Source of the DNA: Ruminococcaceae bacterium UBA7075
Lineage (GTDB): Bacteria; Bacillota; Clostridia; Oscillospirales; Acutalibacteraceae
Assembly: GCA_002493635.1 (NCBI GenBank)
Contig: DKZL01000049.1
Span: 9,631 to 22,540, forward strand
DNA: 12,910 nt
Direction of reading: 5' to 3'
The position numbers and the translations under genes are program-made. The notes beneath the pieces were generated by a model that worked only from the letters and a program-made list of their open reading frames with translations, searched no databases and had not been told where the DNA came from. Every line of letters begins with the position of its first letter. The stretch's first letter is position 1. Positions 6,431-12,910 of this stretch are shown in pieces.

Positions 6431-7369
6431 ATGGAAGTCTTTGTTTTGTTGGAAAATTTTATTATGATTGCACAGCAGGTTCTTGTGCTGTTCATCCTGA
6501 TAGGCGTAGGCTTTGCCTGCGGAAAAGAGGGGATACTTACTGATGAATCCTCTAAAAAAATTACGGATATTGTCCTGTATGTTGTAACTCCGTGCGTTAT
6601 GATTTCAGCTTTTCAGCGTGAGTTTTCTATGCACCTGCTCGGCAATATTCTGATTACTGCTTTGTGCGCCACAGCAAGCATTGCAGCAACTGTTTTTATT
6701 GCCAAACTTATATTTCACGATAAAAACACAGCACGAAAAAAGGTGTTGCAGTTTTCCGCCATTTTTTCAAACTGCGGTTTTATGTCTCTGCCGCTTCAAA
6801 AGGCAATTTTAGGCGACGACGGCTGGTTTTACGGTTCAATATTTGTTGCAGTTTTTAATGTTATTGTCTGGTCGTACGGACTTGTAATGATGAGCGGTGA
6901 CAAAAAACAGATGTCAGTCAAAAAACTCGCTTTTAATCCGGGAATTGTCGGTGTGTTAATTGCTCTTATAATTTTTGTGCTCCGAATTAAGCTACCGTAC
7001 ATAATCAGTCAGCCTATTGATTATCTGGCGGCGCTCAATACTCCTCTGCCAATGCTGATAATCGGATTTTACCTTTCTCAGGCTGATCTGAAAAAAGCAT
7101 TTACGGATGCAGGCGCATATCTTGCAATGGCTGTAAGACTTGCAGTTGTTCCGCTTCTGTCAATGTTTGTTATGCACCTGTTGAATGTTGACCCGACAAT
7201 TATGATTGCCTGCGTTATTGCAAGTTCTGCTCCTACTGCGGCTACAACTACAATGTTTGCCGCAAAATACGGCCGTGACGTAGAACTTTCCGTCAGCATA
7301 GTTGCATCAACAACGCTCGTGTCCATCATTTCGATGCCGCTTATTGTGGCACTTGCACAGAGCATCTGA
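6431..7369 (+). CDS. AEC family (auxin efflux carrier-like) transporter
   Basis: This roughly 312-residue polytopic membrane protein belongs to the AEC family, whose bacterial members move organic acids such as malate or other small metabolites across the membrane. It shows about ten hydrophobic segments in two halves separated by a hydrophilic stretch (MMSGDKKQMSVKK). Family-typical features include IGVGFACGK in the first helix region, SNCGFMSLPLQKAILG, NPGIVGVL at the start of the second half, and APTAATTTMFAAKYGRD near the C-terminus. The start is uncertain: ATG 6431 is used, but TTG 6425, TTG 6449 (family members often begin near LENF) and ATG 6464 are possible, and none has a strong ribosome binding site. 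The WYL regulator starts 106 bases downstream on the same strand and may be co-transcribed. The substrate cannot be inferred. Confidence 0.88.
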   Translation: MEVFVLLENFIMIAQQVLVLFILIGVGFACGKEGILTDESSKKITDIVLYVVTPCVMISAFQREFSMHLLGNILITALCATASIAATVFIAKLIFHDKNTARKKVLQFSAIFSNCGFMSLPLQKAILGDDGWFYGSIFVAVFNVIVWSYGLVMMSGDKKQMSVKKLAFNPGIVGVLIALIIFVLRIKLPYIISQPIDYLAALNTPLPMLIIGFYLSQADLKKAFTDAGAYLAMAVRLAVVPLLSMFVMHLLNVDPTIMIACVIASSAPTAATTTMFAAKYGRDVELSVSIVASTTLVSIISMPLIVALAQSI

Positions 7370-7475
7370 TTGTTCTAAATCATTTTCGACTTTTAATAAC
7401 TTCATCCCGCCGACTGCTTTTATCAAAAAAAGCATCGCTTTGCACTGTACTTAATTATAGAAACGAGGTGTCATA

Positions 7476-8486
7476 ATGCCCAAAGGCTCAATGCAGAAAC
7501 AGAAGCTTTTATATTTGCAGAAAATTCTTCTTGAAAAAACAGACGAGCATCACGGTCTGACTATCGCCGAAATTATAACCGAGCTTGGCAGGTACGGAAT
7601 CAGTTCAGAGCGCAAGAGCCTTTACGACGACCTCAGAATTCTGGAGCAGTTCGGTCTTGATGTATGCCGTACAAAATCAAATACAACACGTTATTACATC
7701 GGAAGCCGCCAATTTGAAATGCCCGAGTTAAAGCTTTTGGTTGACACAATTCAAAGTTCAAAGTTCATAACACGAAAAAAGAGCCTTGCGCTGATTAAGA
7801 AGCTTGAAGGGCTTGTTAGCGAGCACGACGGCAAACAGCTTCAACGTGAAGTTATTGTAAACAACCGAATTAAAAGCGTAAACGAAAAAATATACTATAA
7901 CGTCGATGATTTGCACAAAGCAATTAACAGCAATGTGCAAATTACTTTTAAATATCTCGGATGGGAAGTCAATTTTGGGTCAAGCCAAAAGATAGTAAAA
8001 CGTGAACGCAGAAACGGTGCGCTTTACAAGACTTCTCCGTGGGCACTTGTGTGGGACGATGAAAATTATTACCTTGTTGCTTTTGATGAAAACGCAGATA
8101 TGATCAAGCATTACAGGGTAGATAAAATGGACGAAATCAAACTGACAGATGAAAAGCGCAAGGGCAGGGATATGTTTAAAAAGCTGAACATTTCACGTTA
8201 TACAAACAGCGTATTTTCGATGTTCGGCGGAACCGAAACAGAGGTCACTCTATCGGTGGACAACTCACTTATCGGAGTAATAGCCGACCGCTTCGGCACT
8301 GATATGTTTATTTCCAAAGACAGCGAAACAAGCTTCAGGGTAAATCTTAAAGTTATGCTTAGTCCTCAGTTTTACGGGTGGCTGTTCGGACTTGGAGATA
8401 AAGTGAAGATTTTGTCGCCTGCAAGTGTAGCGGAAAAATATATTTACCATTTAAACGAAATTATGAAAATCTATTCCGAACAATAA
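7476..8486 (+). CDS. WYL-domain transcriptional regulator
   Basis: This 336-residue regulator of the helix-turn-helix/WYL type binds DNA and probably senses a ligand through its WYL domain. The winged HTH covers about residues 8-75 (LTIAEIITELGRYGISSERKSLYDDLRILEQFG). The WYL domain covers about 140-222, with the typical run SPWALVWDDENYYLVAFDE and HYRVDKMDEI. A WCX-type C-terminal region at about 253-335 contains FYGWLFGLGDKVKILSP. The length is usual for this family. The start is well supported by GAGGTG five bases before the ATG. It follows the AEC transporter by 106 bases with no convincing terminator between, so it may control that gene, but nothing in the sequence proves this. WYL regulators also occur beside defence systems; none is visible here. 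Confidence 0.92.
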   Translation: MPKGSMQKQKLLYLQKILLEKTDEHHGLTIAEIITELGRYGISSERKSLYDDLRILEQFGLDVCRTKSNTTRYYIGSRQFEMPELKLLVDTIQSSKFITRKKSLALIKKLEGLVSEHDGKQLQREVIVNNRIKSVNEKIYYNVDDLHKAINSNVQITFKYLGWEVNFGSSQKIVKRERRNGALYKTSPWALVWDDENYYLVAFDENADMIKHYRVDKMDEIKLTDEKRKGRDMFKKLNISRYTNSVFSMFGGTETEVTLSVDNSLIGVIADRFGTDMFISKDSETSFRVNLKVMLSPQFYGWLFGLGDKVKILSPASVAEKYIYHLNEIMKIYSEQ

Positions 8487-8817
8487 TCAGGGCTTAAAAC
8501 AGCTGAATACAAGCCGAAATATACATAATATGTTGCACCACAGCACAAATTCAGAAAATATTGCTTTTTTAGTGATAATTTTACACTGATTTTTGCGCTT
8601 TCTAAATTTAATTTTCTTTTTATCTGTTAAAATTTGTCATAACAGTCCGATGAGTCCTCATGTCAAAAAATTGTCATTTTTGGTGTTTATAATTGATTTT
8701 TGTTAAATTTTAAAAAACATATTGACAATTTTACATTTTTGTTATAATATTATCTAAAAATAGATAATGCAACATAGTACGGATTTATGTTGTATTTCAA
8801 GACTTAGGGGTGTGGTT
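8487..8817 (+). promoter_or_regulatory. AT-rich intergenic region with AraC-gene promoter and inverted repeats
   Basis: No gene is present. A promoter has TTGACA at 8722-8727 and TATAAT at 8743-8748 (15-bp spacer) or TAATAT at 8745-8750 (17 bp). Upstream are CTGTTA/TAACAG (8624-8629, 8640-8645), ATGAG/CTCAT (8650-8661), and a 10-bp inverted repeat AAAATTGTCA (8667-8676) with TGACAATTTT (8723-8732) that overlaps the -35 box. No clear terminator is seen for the WYL gene. Confidence 0.55.
8806..8812 (+). promoter_or_regulatory. Ribosome binding site deciding the AraC-type regulator start
   Basis: AGGGGTG lies five bases before the ATG at 8818. The in-frame ATG at 8767 has no such site and is probably within about 15 bases of the transcription start. 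Confidence 0.7.
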
Positions 8818-9669
8818 ATGAGTTTTGAAATTTTGCGTTCACCATCTACATCGAGCGCAGCGTTCCGTATTGTATGCGGAGAAATGATTATCGACGACAG
8901 TTGGAATGTACATAGCGAAGTTCTGATTGCATATGTAAGAGAAGGCTCTCTTGCTATTGAAACTGCAACAAGTGCTTACGGTCTGCACAAGGGTGATATT
9001 TATTTTATATCTCCTAACCAGAAGTACAGGGTAAACAGTAACGAAAATGCAAAGGTTGATGCCTTGATGCTTAATCTTTCAAATCCGGGGGCAGTTACTC
9101 AGGAGTTTATTCCACAGAGTATGATCAGAGGAATAGCAACCGGTAATTGTACAAACTTTGCCAAGATTTCCTCAGGTGATCCAAAATATGATGAATTATT
9201 TTCGGATTTTCTCTGCGTTGTTAGGGCAGAAAATGAAAAGCCTGACTTTTTCCAGCTACTTATTCACGGCAAAATGTACAATATGTTCTACATTCTGTTC
9301 TCTGTAGGCTACGTCAAGATTTTTGATGTTGAAGTTCAGGGCAAGAAGTACCGTGCACTTCGCAGAATCACTGAATATGTCAACGAGAACTTCTGTGAGC
9401 CTATTACTCTCGACCTGATAGCTAACGAAACAGGTCTGAGCCGATATTATGTGTCGCATTTATTTAAAGAACTGATGAACACAACATTTATCGGTTATCT
9501 TAATGAGTTAAGACTTTCTCGTGCGGCAATGCTTCTGACAACAACGGATATCCCTGTAATTGAGATTACCGGAATGTCAGGATTTAATAACATATCCAAC
9601 TTTAATCGAGCATTTAAAATGTACTATGATACAACACCGTCAAAATACAGAAGGAACGAAAGACAATAA
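8818..9669 (+). CDS. AraC family transcriptional regulator
   Basis: This 283-residue regulator has an N-terminal cupin-like sensing domain (about 10-160, including VREGSLAIETATSAYGLHKGD) and a C-terminal AraC-type double helix-turn-helix (about 180-280). The second half shows the family pattern: EPITLDLIANETGLSRYYVSHLFKEL for the first HTH, then YLNELRLSRAAMLL, and the signature IPVIEITGMSGFNNISNFNRAFKMYYDTTPSKYRR for the second. Such proteins usually respond to sugars or related small molecules. The start at 8818 is chosen for the AGGGGTG site; a longer form from 8767 would add 17 residues. It is a single-gene unit with its own promoter and terminator. No sugar-transport genes adjoin it, so its target is not evident; inverted repeats at its promoter could be autoregulatory sites. 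Confidence 0.93.
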   Translation: MSFEILRSPSTSSAAFRIVCGEMIIDDSWNVHSEVLIAYVREGSLAIETATSAYGLHKGDIYFISPNQKYRVNSNENAKVDALMLNLSNPGAVTQEFIPQSMIRGIATGNCTNFAKISSGDPKYDELFSDFLCVVRAENEKPDFFQLLIHGKMYNMFYILFSVGYVKIFDVEVQGKKYRALRRITEYVNENFCEPITLDLIANETGLSRYYVSHLFKELMNTTFIGYLNELRLSRAAMLLTTTDIPVIEITGMSGFNNISNFNRAFKMYYDTTPSKYRRNERQ

Positions 9670-9678
9670 TTTTTTCAG

Positions 9679-9708
9679 AAAAAGCAGCCGATTTGGTTGC
9701 TTTTTTTT
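9679..9708 (+). terminator. Terminator of the AraC-type regulator gene
   Basis: AAAAGCAGCC (9680-9689) pairs with GGTTGCTTTT (9695-9704), with one G-U pair and a 5-nt loop, and runs into eight T residues. It begins ten bases after the stop codon. Confidence 0.9.
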
Positions 9709-9807
9709 ACAGGTTCTATAATTAATATTGGAATAATTGCAAACTGTTAAGGTAAAATTCATACAAATGATAGTTTAGTTTTTTATCTGATCAGTTATTA
9801 AACACTT

Positions 9808-9943
9808 GTAGGGAACGACCCCCGTGTCGTTCCTAATTTCCAAAATACTACGGTATAATAAGGAACGACACAGGTATTCCCTTGTTAAGGGAAATGCCCG
9901 CAGGGCAAAGGGTTTGCCGTCTTCGCAGAAGGTCGTTCCCTAC
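9808..9943. mobile_element. Complete MITE-like element with 13-bp terminal inverted repeats
   Basis: The 136-bp element is bounded by GTAGGGAACGACC (9808-9820) and its exact reverse complement GGTCGTTCCCTAC (9931-9943). It contains a series of hairpins: GTGTCGTTCCT/AGGAACGACAC (9824-9834, 9861-9871), TTCCCTT/AAGGGAA (9877-9893), TGCCC/GGGCA (9895-9907, partly overlapping GCAAA/TTTGC at 9905-9917) and CTTC/GAAG (9921-9931). AACAC at 9801-9805 and again at 9945-9949 may be a target-site duplication, which would make the element 9806-9944. There is no coding sequence, so any movement would depend on a transposase elsewhere. It lies in a 444-base gene-free gap (9670-10113). Confidence 0.75.
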
Positions 9944-10040
9944 GAACACAAAAAGATAACTTCAATAACGCTTTAAGATTCCGAATTTTTAAATAAGCTA
10001 TTATTCTTTTGATTTTACACAAAACTTCTGAGGCGATTAA

Positions 10041-10085
10041 AAATGCAGTTACTTCCGAATAAACAGAAGCAACTGCATTTTATTT
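10041..10085. terminator. Bidirectional terminator after the cohesin-like protein gene
   Basis: AAATGCAGTT (10041-10050) pairs with AACTGCATTT (10071-10080), extended past one A-C mismatch by CTTC/GAAG, with a 10-nt loop. On the - strand it ends in TTTTTAAT and serves the gene ending at 10114. On the + strand it is followed by TATTTC, so it could also stop readthrough from the left. Confidence 0.85.
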
Positions 10086-10113
10086 CATATAAATTTAATT
10101 TTATTTTGCTTAC

Positions 10114-11592
10114 TTATACGCTTGCTTTAGCTGTTACTGTAAAGTTATCTGACATAACTTCATCCTTGTAAACCATCTTGATGTCCTTGTTGTTTTCTGT
10201 GCCTGTGAGCATATAAACATCAAAGTCAACTGTTGTGTCGCCTGAACCTACAATGTCAAACACTGCTGTAAATACAGTCTTGCCGCCTGCAAAGTCATAA
10301 CCGTCAAGGCTTGTTGCATTGAACTTAATCTTGCTGTCAAGAGTAAGGTTAGCTTCATAGCCTGCGCCGTTTGCACCATAGAATACAGGTGAAATATTTT
10401 TCTTAGTGTTTGTGCTTGCGAGCTTCAGAACGCTCTTGTCATAATTTACAACAGCCTGAATGTTCTCAACCAACATATCTGAATCAAGAGTATATGTAAC
10501 AGTAACCTGACTGTCGCTTGATGAATACTTGCAGCTTGATGCAGATGCAACATTTGATGTTACATTAACTGTATGTTCATCACTTACATTATAATCTACA
10601 GTCTTAACTGTATAGCTTGAGATTTCAGAGCCTAAATAGCTGCCGTTGATTACAAACATCTTTCCGTCATAGTCAGCAATTGAAAGAGGAACGCTTGCAT
10701 ATGTACCGCTTTCTGTTGACTTCTGAAGAGGATTAGCATAACCTGTTTTTCTTGAGTAGTTGTTTGCAAAACCAACATATTTAGCATAGTCAATTCTGTT
10801 AATCTGCTCAGCATTAAGAGTTACTGAATAAATATCCCAGTTGCCTGAAACAAGTGTTGTGAGCTTGCCCTTGCTGCCCTTATATGTATCGCCTGTTTTT
10901 GTCATTGCAATCTTTGTGTTGTTTTTGAATGACTTCTGGTCGTTGCCGTAGTACAAATTAGCGCCGTTGCTCCAATTGTTTGCTGTGCTGTTGCCCAAAG
11001 GTGCTGCAAAATAGATTGTTACAGGTGATTTTGCAGGAGCCTTACCTGTGTTGTTGCTCAAAACCTTAACAGTGTATGTTGTAAATTCGCTGGAAGTATC
11101 ATAGCTTCCGTTGATTACAAACATCTTGCCGTTATAAGCAGCAATAGATGATTTTGTTGTTGCATAAGTTCCTGATGCTGTTGCCTTTACAATAGGATTC
11201 TTTAAACCTGTTTTACGGTTGTTTGCATTAATAAAGCCAACATACTTTGCGCTGTCGATTGCTGCAATCTGTGTAGCGTTGAGAGTTACTGAATATACAT
11301 CCCAGTCATCTGAAACGATTGTTGTAAGGCTTCCCTTGTCGCCTGCATAAACCTTGCCTGTTCTCTGCATATTAATTCTTGCAAGCTTACCTACTGTTGT
11401 TGTTGAACCATAATACAGCTGCGCATTTCTCCACGAATTTGCAATACCTGTACCTCTTGGTGCAGCAAAATAAATTGTTGCTGTCTGTGCTGATGTTTCA
11501 GCTGCGCTTGCAGAGAATGACAATGCAGAAACTGTACACATAATCATCATTACTGCAAGTATCACTGAAAGTGCTTTTGTGATTTTTTTCAT
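10114..11592 (-). CDS. Secreted protein with two tandem carbohydrate-binding-like modules and a C-terminal cohesin-like domain
   Basis: This 492-residue exported protein has a signal peptide (MKKITKALSVILAVMMIMCT..., cleavage near SASAA-ETS, residues 30-32). Two homologous modules of about 140 residues follow at 38-178 and 191-332, starting TIYFAAPRG and TIYFAAPLG. They share NSWRN/NNWSN plus LYYG, KLTT/SLTT with DWDVYSVTLNA, AKYVGF, RKTG, SGTYA, and GKMFVINGSY. The Trp-rich YFxxP...W pattern recalls starch-binding beta-sandwich modules (CBM25/26-like), a tentative link. Residues 341-490 resemble a cohesin (ENIQAVVNYDKSVLKL, KIKFNATSLDGYDF, KTVFTAVFDIVGSG). No dockerin, sorting signal or membrane anchor is seen, so it may be released or held by its modules. 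AAAGGAG lies eight bases before the ATG. It might take part in extracellular polysaccharide binding. Confidence 0.85.
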   Translation of the reverse strand: MKKITKALSVILAVMMIMCTVSALSFSASAAETSAQTATIYFAAPRGTGIANSWRNAQLYYGSTTTVGKLARINMQRTGKVYAGDKGSLTTIVSDDWDVYSVTLNATQIAAIDSAKYVGFINANNRKTGLKNPIVKATASGTYATTKSSIAAYNGKMFVINGSYDTSSEFTTYTVKVLSNNTGKAPAKSPVTIYFAAPLGNSTANNWSNGANLYYGNDQKSFKNNTKIAMTKTGDTYKGSKGKLTTLVSGNWDIYSVTLNAEQINRIDYAKYVGFANNYSRKTGYANPLQKSTESGTYASVPLSIADYDGKMFVINGSYLGSEISSYTVKTVDYNVSDEHTVNVTSNVASASSCKYSSSDSQVTVTYTLDSDMLVENIQAVVNYDKSVLKLASTNTKKNISPVFYGANGAGYEANLTLDSKIKFNATSLDGYDFAGGKTVFTAVFDIVGSGDTTVDFDVYMLTGTENNKDIKMVYKDEVMSDNFTVTAKASV

Positions 11593-11690
11593 GTTCTGTA
11601 CTCCTTTAAAATTTTTTGTTGCTTCTGTTAAGGATAACTTCTAAACCTTTACAAAAGCATATTTTTACTGACTTGCCCAAAAGGACAACA

Positions 11691-11748
11691 AGCGACCGAA
11701 AAGAATATTTTTTCTGCCGAAACAACTAAAATATTCTAATTGCTCGCT
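11691..11748 (-). other. Long hairpin in the leader of the cohesin-like protein gene
   Basis: AGAATATTTT (11702-11711) pairs perfectly with AAAATATTCT (11728-11737) around a 16-nt loop, and outer arms AGCGA (11691-11695) and TCGCT (11744-11748) extend it. It lies at the start of the predicted ~160-nt untranslated leader. No known riboswitch class is recognised. Confidence 0.5.
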
Positions 11749-11759
11749 AATTCGTTTAA

Positions 11760-11788
11760 ATTATAACACAACAGTGCAAATCCCGCAA
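11760..11788 (-). promoter_or_regulatory. Extended -10 promoter of the cohesin-like protein gene
   Basis: On the - strand TGTTATAAT (11760-11768) is a perfect extended -10 box. TTGCGG (11783-11788) at 17 bp is a weak -35 box. Transcription would start near 11753, so the leader is about 160 nt. The remaining bases to 11940 hold no gene. Confidence 0.55.
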
Positions 11789-11940
11789 TGAAAAAGGAAA
11801 TAATTAAATGTAAAATTTTAAGGTTGCTTTTATGTTAAAAATGACAAAACCACCGTCACAATTCACAATTCTTACAATCTTTTTTGTTTGTTTCACCCTA
11901 CGAAAAAACAAAAGAGTTTTTATATCACGCAACTTTATAA

Positions 11941-12774
11941 TTAATCAAACAATTCAGGATGCATTCTGCTGTAATGAAAAATATATTGCTGCGCTATTCC
12001 CGCGTATTCGCCGAAATCTTCCGGCTCCATTTTGGGGAACAATTTGTCCATTGCACGCTTCATCCAAACATCAACAGGAAAAGCCTCTATTCTATGCAGA
12101 CCAAACAGCAGGGTGCAGTCGGCAACTTTCACACCTACGCCTGTTATTTTCATAAGTTCCCTGCGAGCCTCTTCATAATCTGCTGTCCTGCATTTTTCAA
12201 GCTGAACCTCGCCGCCTGCAACCTTTTGTGCAGCGTCAATAAGATAGCGGTTTCTGAAGCCTGCCCTCAGCGGTGCCAGATCATCGGCAGTAAGACCAGC
12301 CATTCGTTCTGCCGACGGAAAAGCAAACTCACCGTCGGAAAGCCTGTCCCCAAAGCCCTCACAAAGCCTGTGAACAATTCCTTTTATTCTTTTGATATTA
12401 TTGTTCTGCGAAATAATAAACGTGCAAAGTGCTTCATAGGGTTCCTGCCTTAATATTCTTATGCCGGGAGCATATTTTGCCGCCTCTGAAAGCACGGGAT
12501 GAATTTTGCTGATTTGCTCTCTTATTTTTCCGTATTCCAGCTCCAAATCAAAGTAATCCGACCATATTTTGCAATCCTTCGGAGATGCATTATATATAAG
12601 AAGCGTTTTTTCCTCAATCGCAGCTCTCACACTCTTGCCGAAAGCAACTCCGCTGAAGCTTCCGTCAGGATTTTCATTCCACCTGAAACTCTGTCCGCAG
12701 TCCAGAGTCTGCCTTAAATCGAGGTCGCTCACATTTTCAAACTTTATTCCTCCGTAAAATTCCTTGCAATCCAT
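11941..12774 (-). CDS. ogg: OGG1-type 8-oxoguanine DNA glycosylase/AP lyase
   Basis: This 277-residue base-excision repair enzyme should remove 8-oxoguanine opposite C and nick the abasic site. Residues 15-100 match the N-terminal OGG domain (DLDLRQTLDCGQSFRWNE). Residues 105-270 form the helix-hairpin-helix GPD domain, with ISQNNNIKRI at 121-130 and the hairpin LMKITGVGVKVADC at 208-221. Catalytic Lys216 and Asp235 (FPVDVWMKR) are 19 residues apart, the same spacing as Lys249 and Asp268 in human OGG1. The length is normal for the bacterial branch, sometimes labelled DNA-3-methyladenine glycosylase 2. The start is supported by AAGAGGT about nine bases upstream. It stands alone between its own promoter and an unrelated gene. 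The Lys makes a bifunctional OGG role more likely than monofunctional AlkA. Confidence 0.92.
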   Translation of the reverse strand: MDCKEFYGGIKFENVSDLDLRQTLDCGQSFRWNENPDGSFSGVAFGKSVRAAIEEKTLLIYNASPKDCKIWSDYFDLELEYGKIREQISKIHPVLSEAAKYAPGIRILRQEPYEALCTFIISQNNNIKRIKGIVHRLCEGFGDRLSDGEFAFPSAERMAGLTADDLAPLRAGFRNRYLIDAAQKVAGGEVQLEKCRTADYEEARRELMKITGVGVKVADCTLLFGLHRIEAFPVDVWMKRAMDKLFPKMEPEDFGEYAGIAQQYIFHYSRMHPELFD

Positions 12775-12814
12775 ATCAACAAACCTCTTTTGAATTAAAA
12801 TAAAAATTTAATAA

Positions 12815-12842
12815 ATTATATCATAAATCAGAATTTTATGAT
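12815..12842 (-). promoter_or_regulatory. Extended -10 promoter of the glycosylase gene with overlapping inverted repeat
   Basis: On the - strand TGATATAAT (12815-12823) is an extended -10 box; no good -35 box is seen. It overlaps an 8-bp perfect inverted repeat, ATCATAAA (12820-12827) and TTTATGAT (12835-12842), with a 7-nt centre. A regulator bound there would block the promoter. Confidence 0.5.
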
Positions 12843-12854
12843 ACAATAAATTTA

Positions 12855-12880
12855 TTAGGTTATCCCTTTAAGTAACCTAA
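12855..12880. repeat. Inverted repeat upstream of the glycosylase gene
   Basis: TTAGGTTA (12855-12862) and TAACCTAA (12873-12880) form a perfect 8-bp inverted repeat with a 10-nt centre. It lies between the glycosylase promoter and the right-edge hairpin. Its role is unknown. Confidence 0.4.
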
Positions 12881-12883
12881 ATT

Positions 12884-12906
12884 TATAAAAGCAGCCGGTG
12901 GGCTGC
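12884..12906 (-). terminator. Probable terminator of an unseen - strand gene beyond the right edge
   Basis: GCAGCC (12891-12896) pairs with GGCTGC (12901-12906) in a GC-rich 6-bp stem with loop GGTG. On the - strand it is followed by TTTTATAAATTT, so it should end a leftward transcript that starts outside the window. Confidence 0.65.
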
Positions 12907-12910
12907 ACAT

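Noticed and set aside
8648..8663. CCGATGAGTCCTCAT resembles the start of a hammerhead ribozyme core
   Set aside because: The invariant CUGAUGA has C in place of U, and no GAAA box or closing stems are found at the expected places.
1..9943. Composite transposon bounded by inverted elements
   Set aside because: No transposase or cargo-type genes lie between the copies; the content is ordinary chromosomal genes, so two independent insertions are more likely.
11877..11926. Imperfect T-rich/A-rich hairpin downstream of the glycosylase gene as a terminator
   Set aside because: The stem is almost all A-T with mismatches and lacks a T tract on the - strand, so it cannot be supported as the glycosylase terminator.
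11832..12155. 107-codon + strand open frame
   Set aside because: Most of it is antisense to the glycosylase gene, its sequence has no protein-like pattern, and no ribosome binding site precedes it.

Overview
The window looks like an AT-rich, low-GC Gram-positive genome, probably a gut-type Clostridia member of the Ruminococcus/Oscillospiraceae kind. This is inferred from four things: strong sigma-A-type promoters and GGAGG-like ribosome binding sites, sortase-based surface anchoring, a secreted protein with a cohesin-like domain, and a GH13 amylase. No rRNA, tRNA, phage, transposase or CRISPR array is visible, so the species is not fixed by the sequence.

Left part (1-3160, + strand): the window opens inside a hairpin repeat element. 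It is followed by a promoter, a cytoplasmic GH13 neopullulanase-like amylase and a TatD-family metal hydrolase, closed by a strong terminator.

Centre-left (3161-6116, - strand): a tight three-gene operon reads leftward from a good promoter at 5482-5510. It encodes a small secreted protein with a non-canonical sorting signal (IKTTG), a class D-like sortase, and a four-helix membrane protein of unknown role. This looks like a dedicated sortase/substrate pair with a possible accessory protein. Further right, also on the - strand, is a Lys/Ala-rich histone-H1-like protein with a small C-terminal domain, driven by a promoter with perfect consensus boxes.

Centre-right (6366-9708, + strand): an AEC-family transporter, a WYL-domain regulator that may be co-transcribed with it, and a stand-alone AraC-family regulator behind an upstream region rich in inverted repeats.

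Right part (9709-12910): a complete copy of the hairpin repeat (about 136 bp, 13-bp terminal inverted repeats) lies in the opposite orientation to the partial copy at base 1. Then, on the - strand, come a secreted protein with two copies of a ~140-residue module plus a C-terminal cohesin-like domain, and an OGG1-type 8-oxoguanine DNA glycosylase. A hairpin at the right edge is probably the terminator of an unseen - strand gene.

The items most worth a second look are the sortase operon, the duplicated-module/cohesin-like protein with its structured leader, and the inverted pair of hairpin elements that bracket about 9.7 kb.
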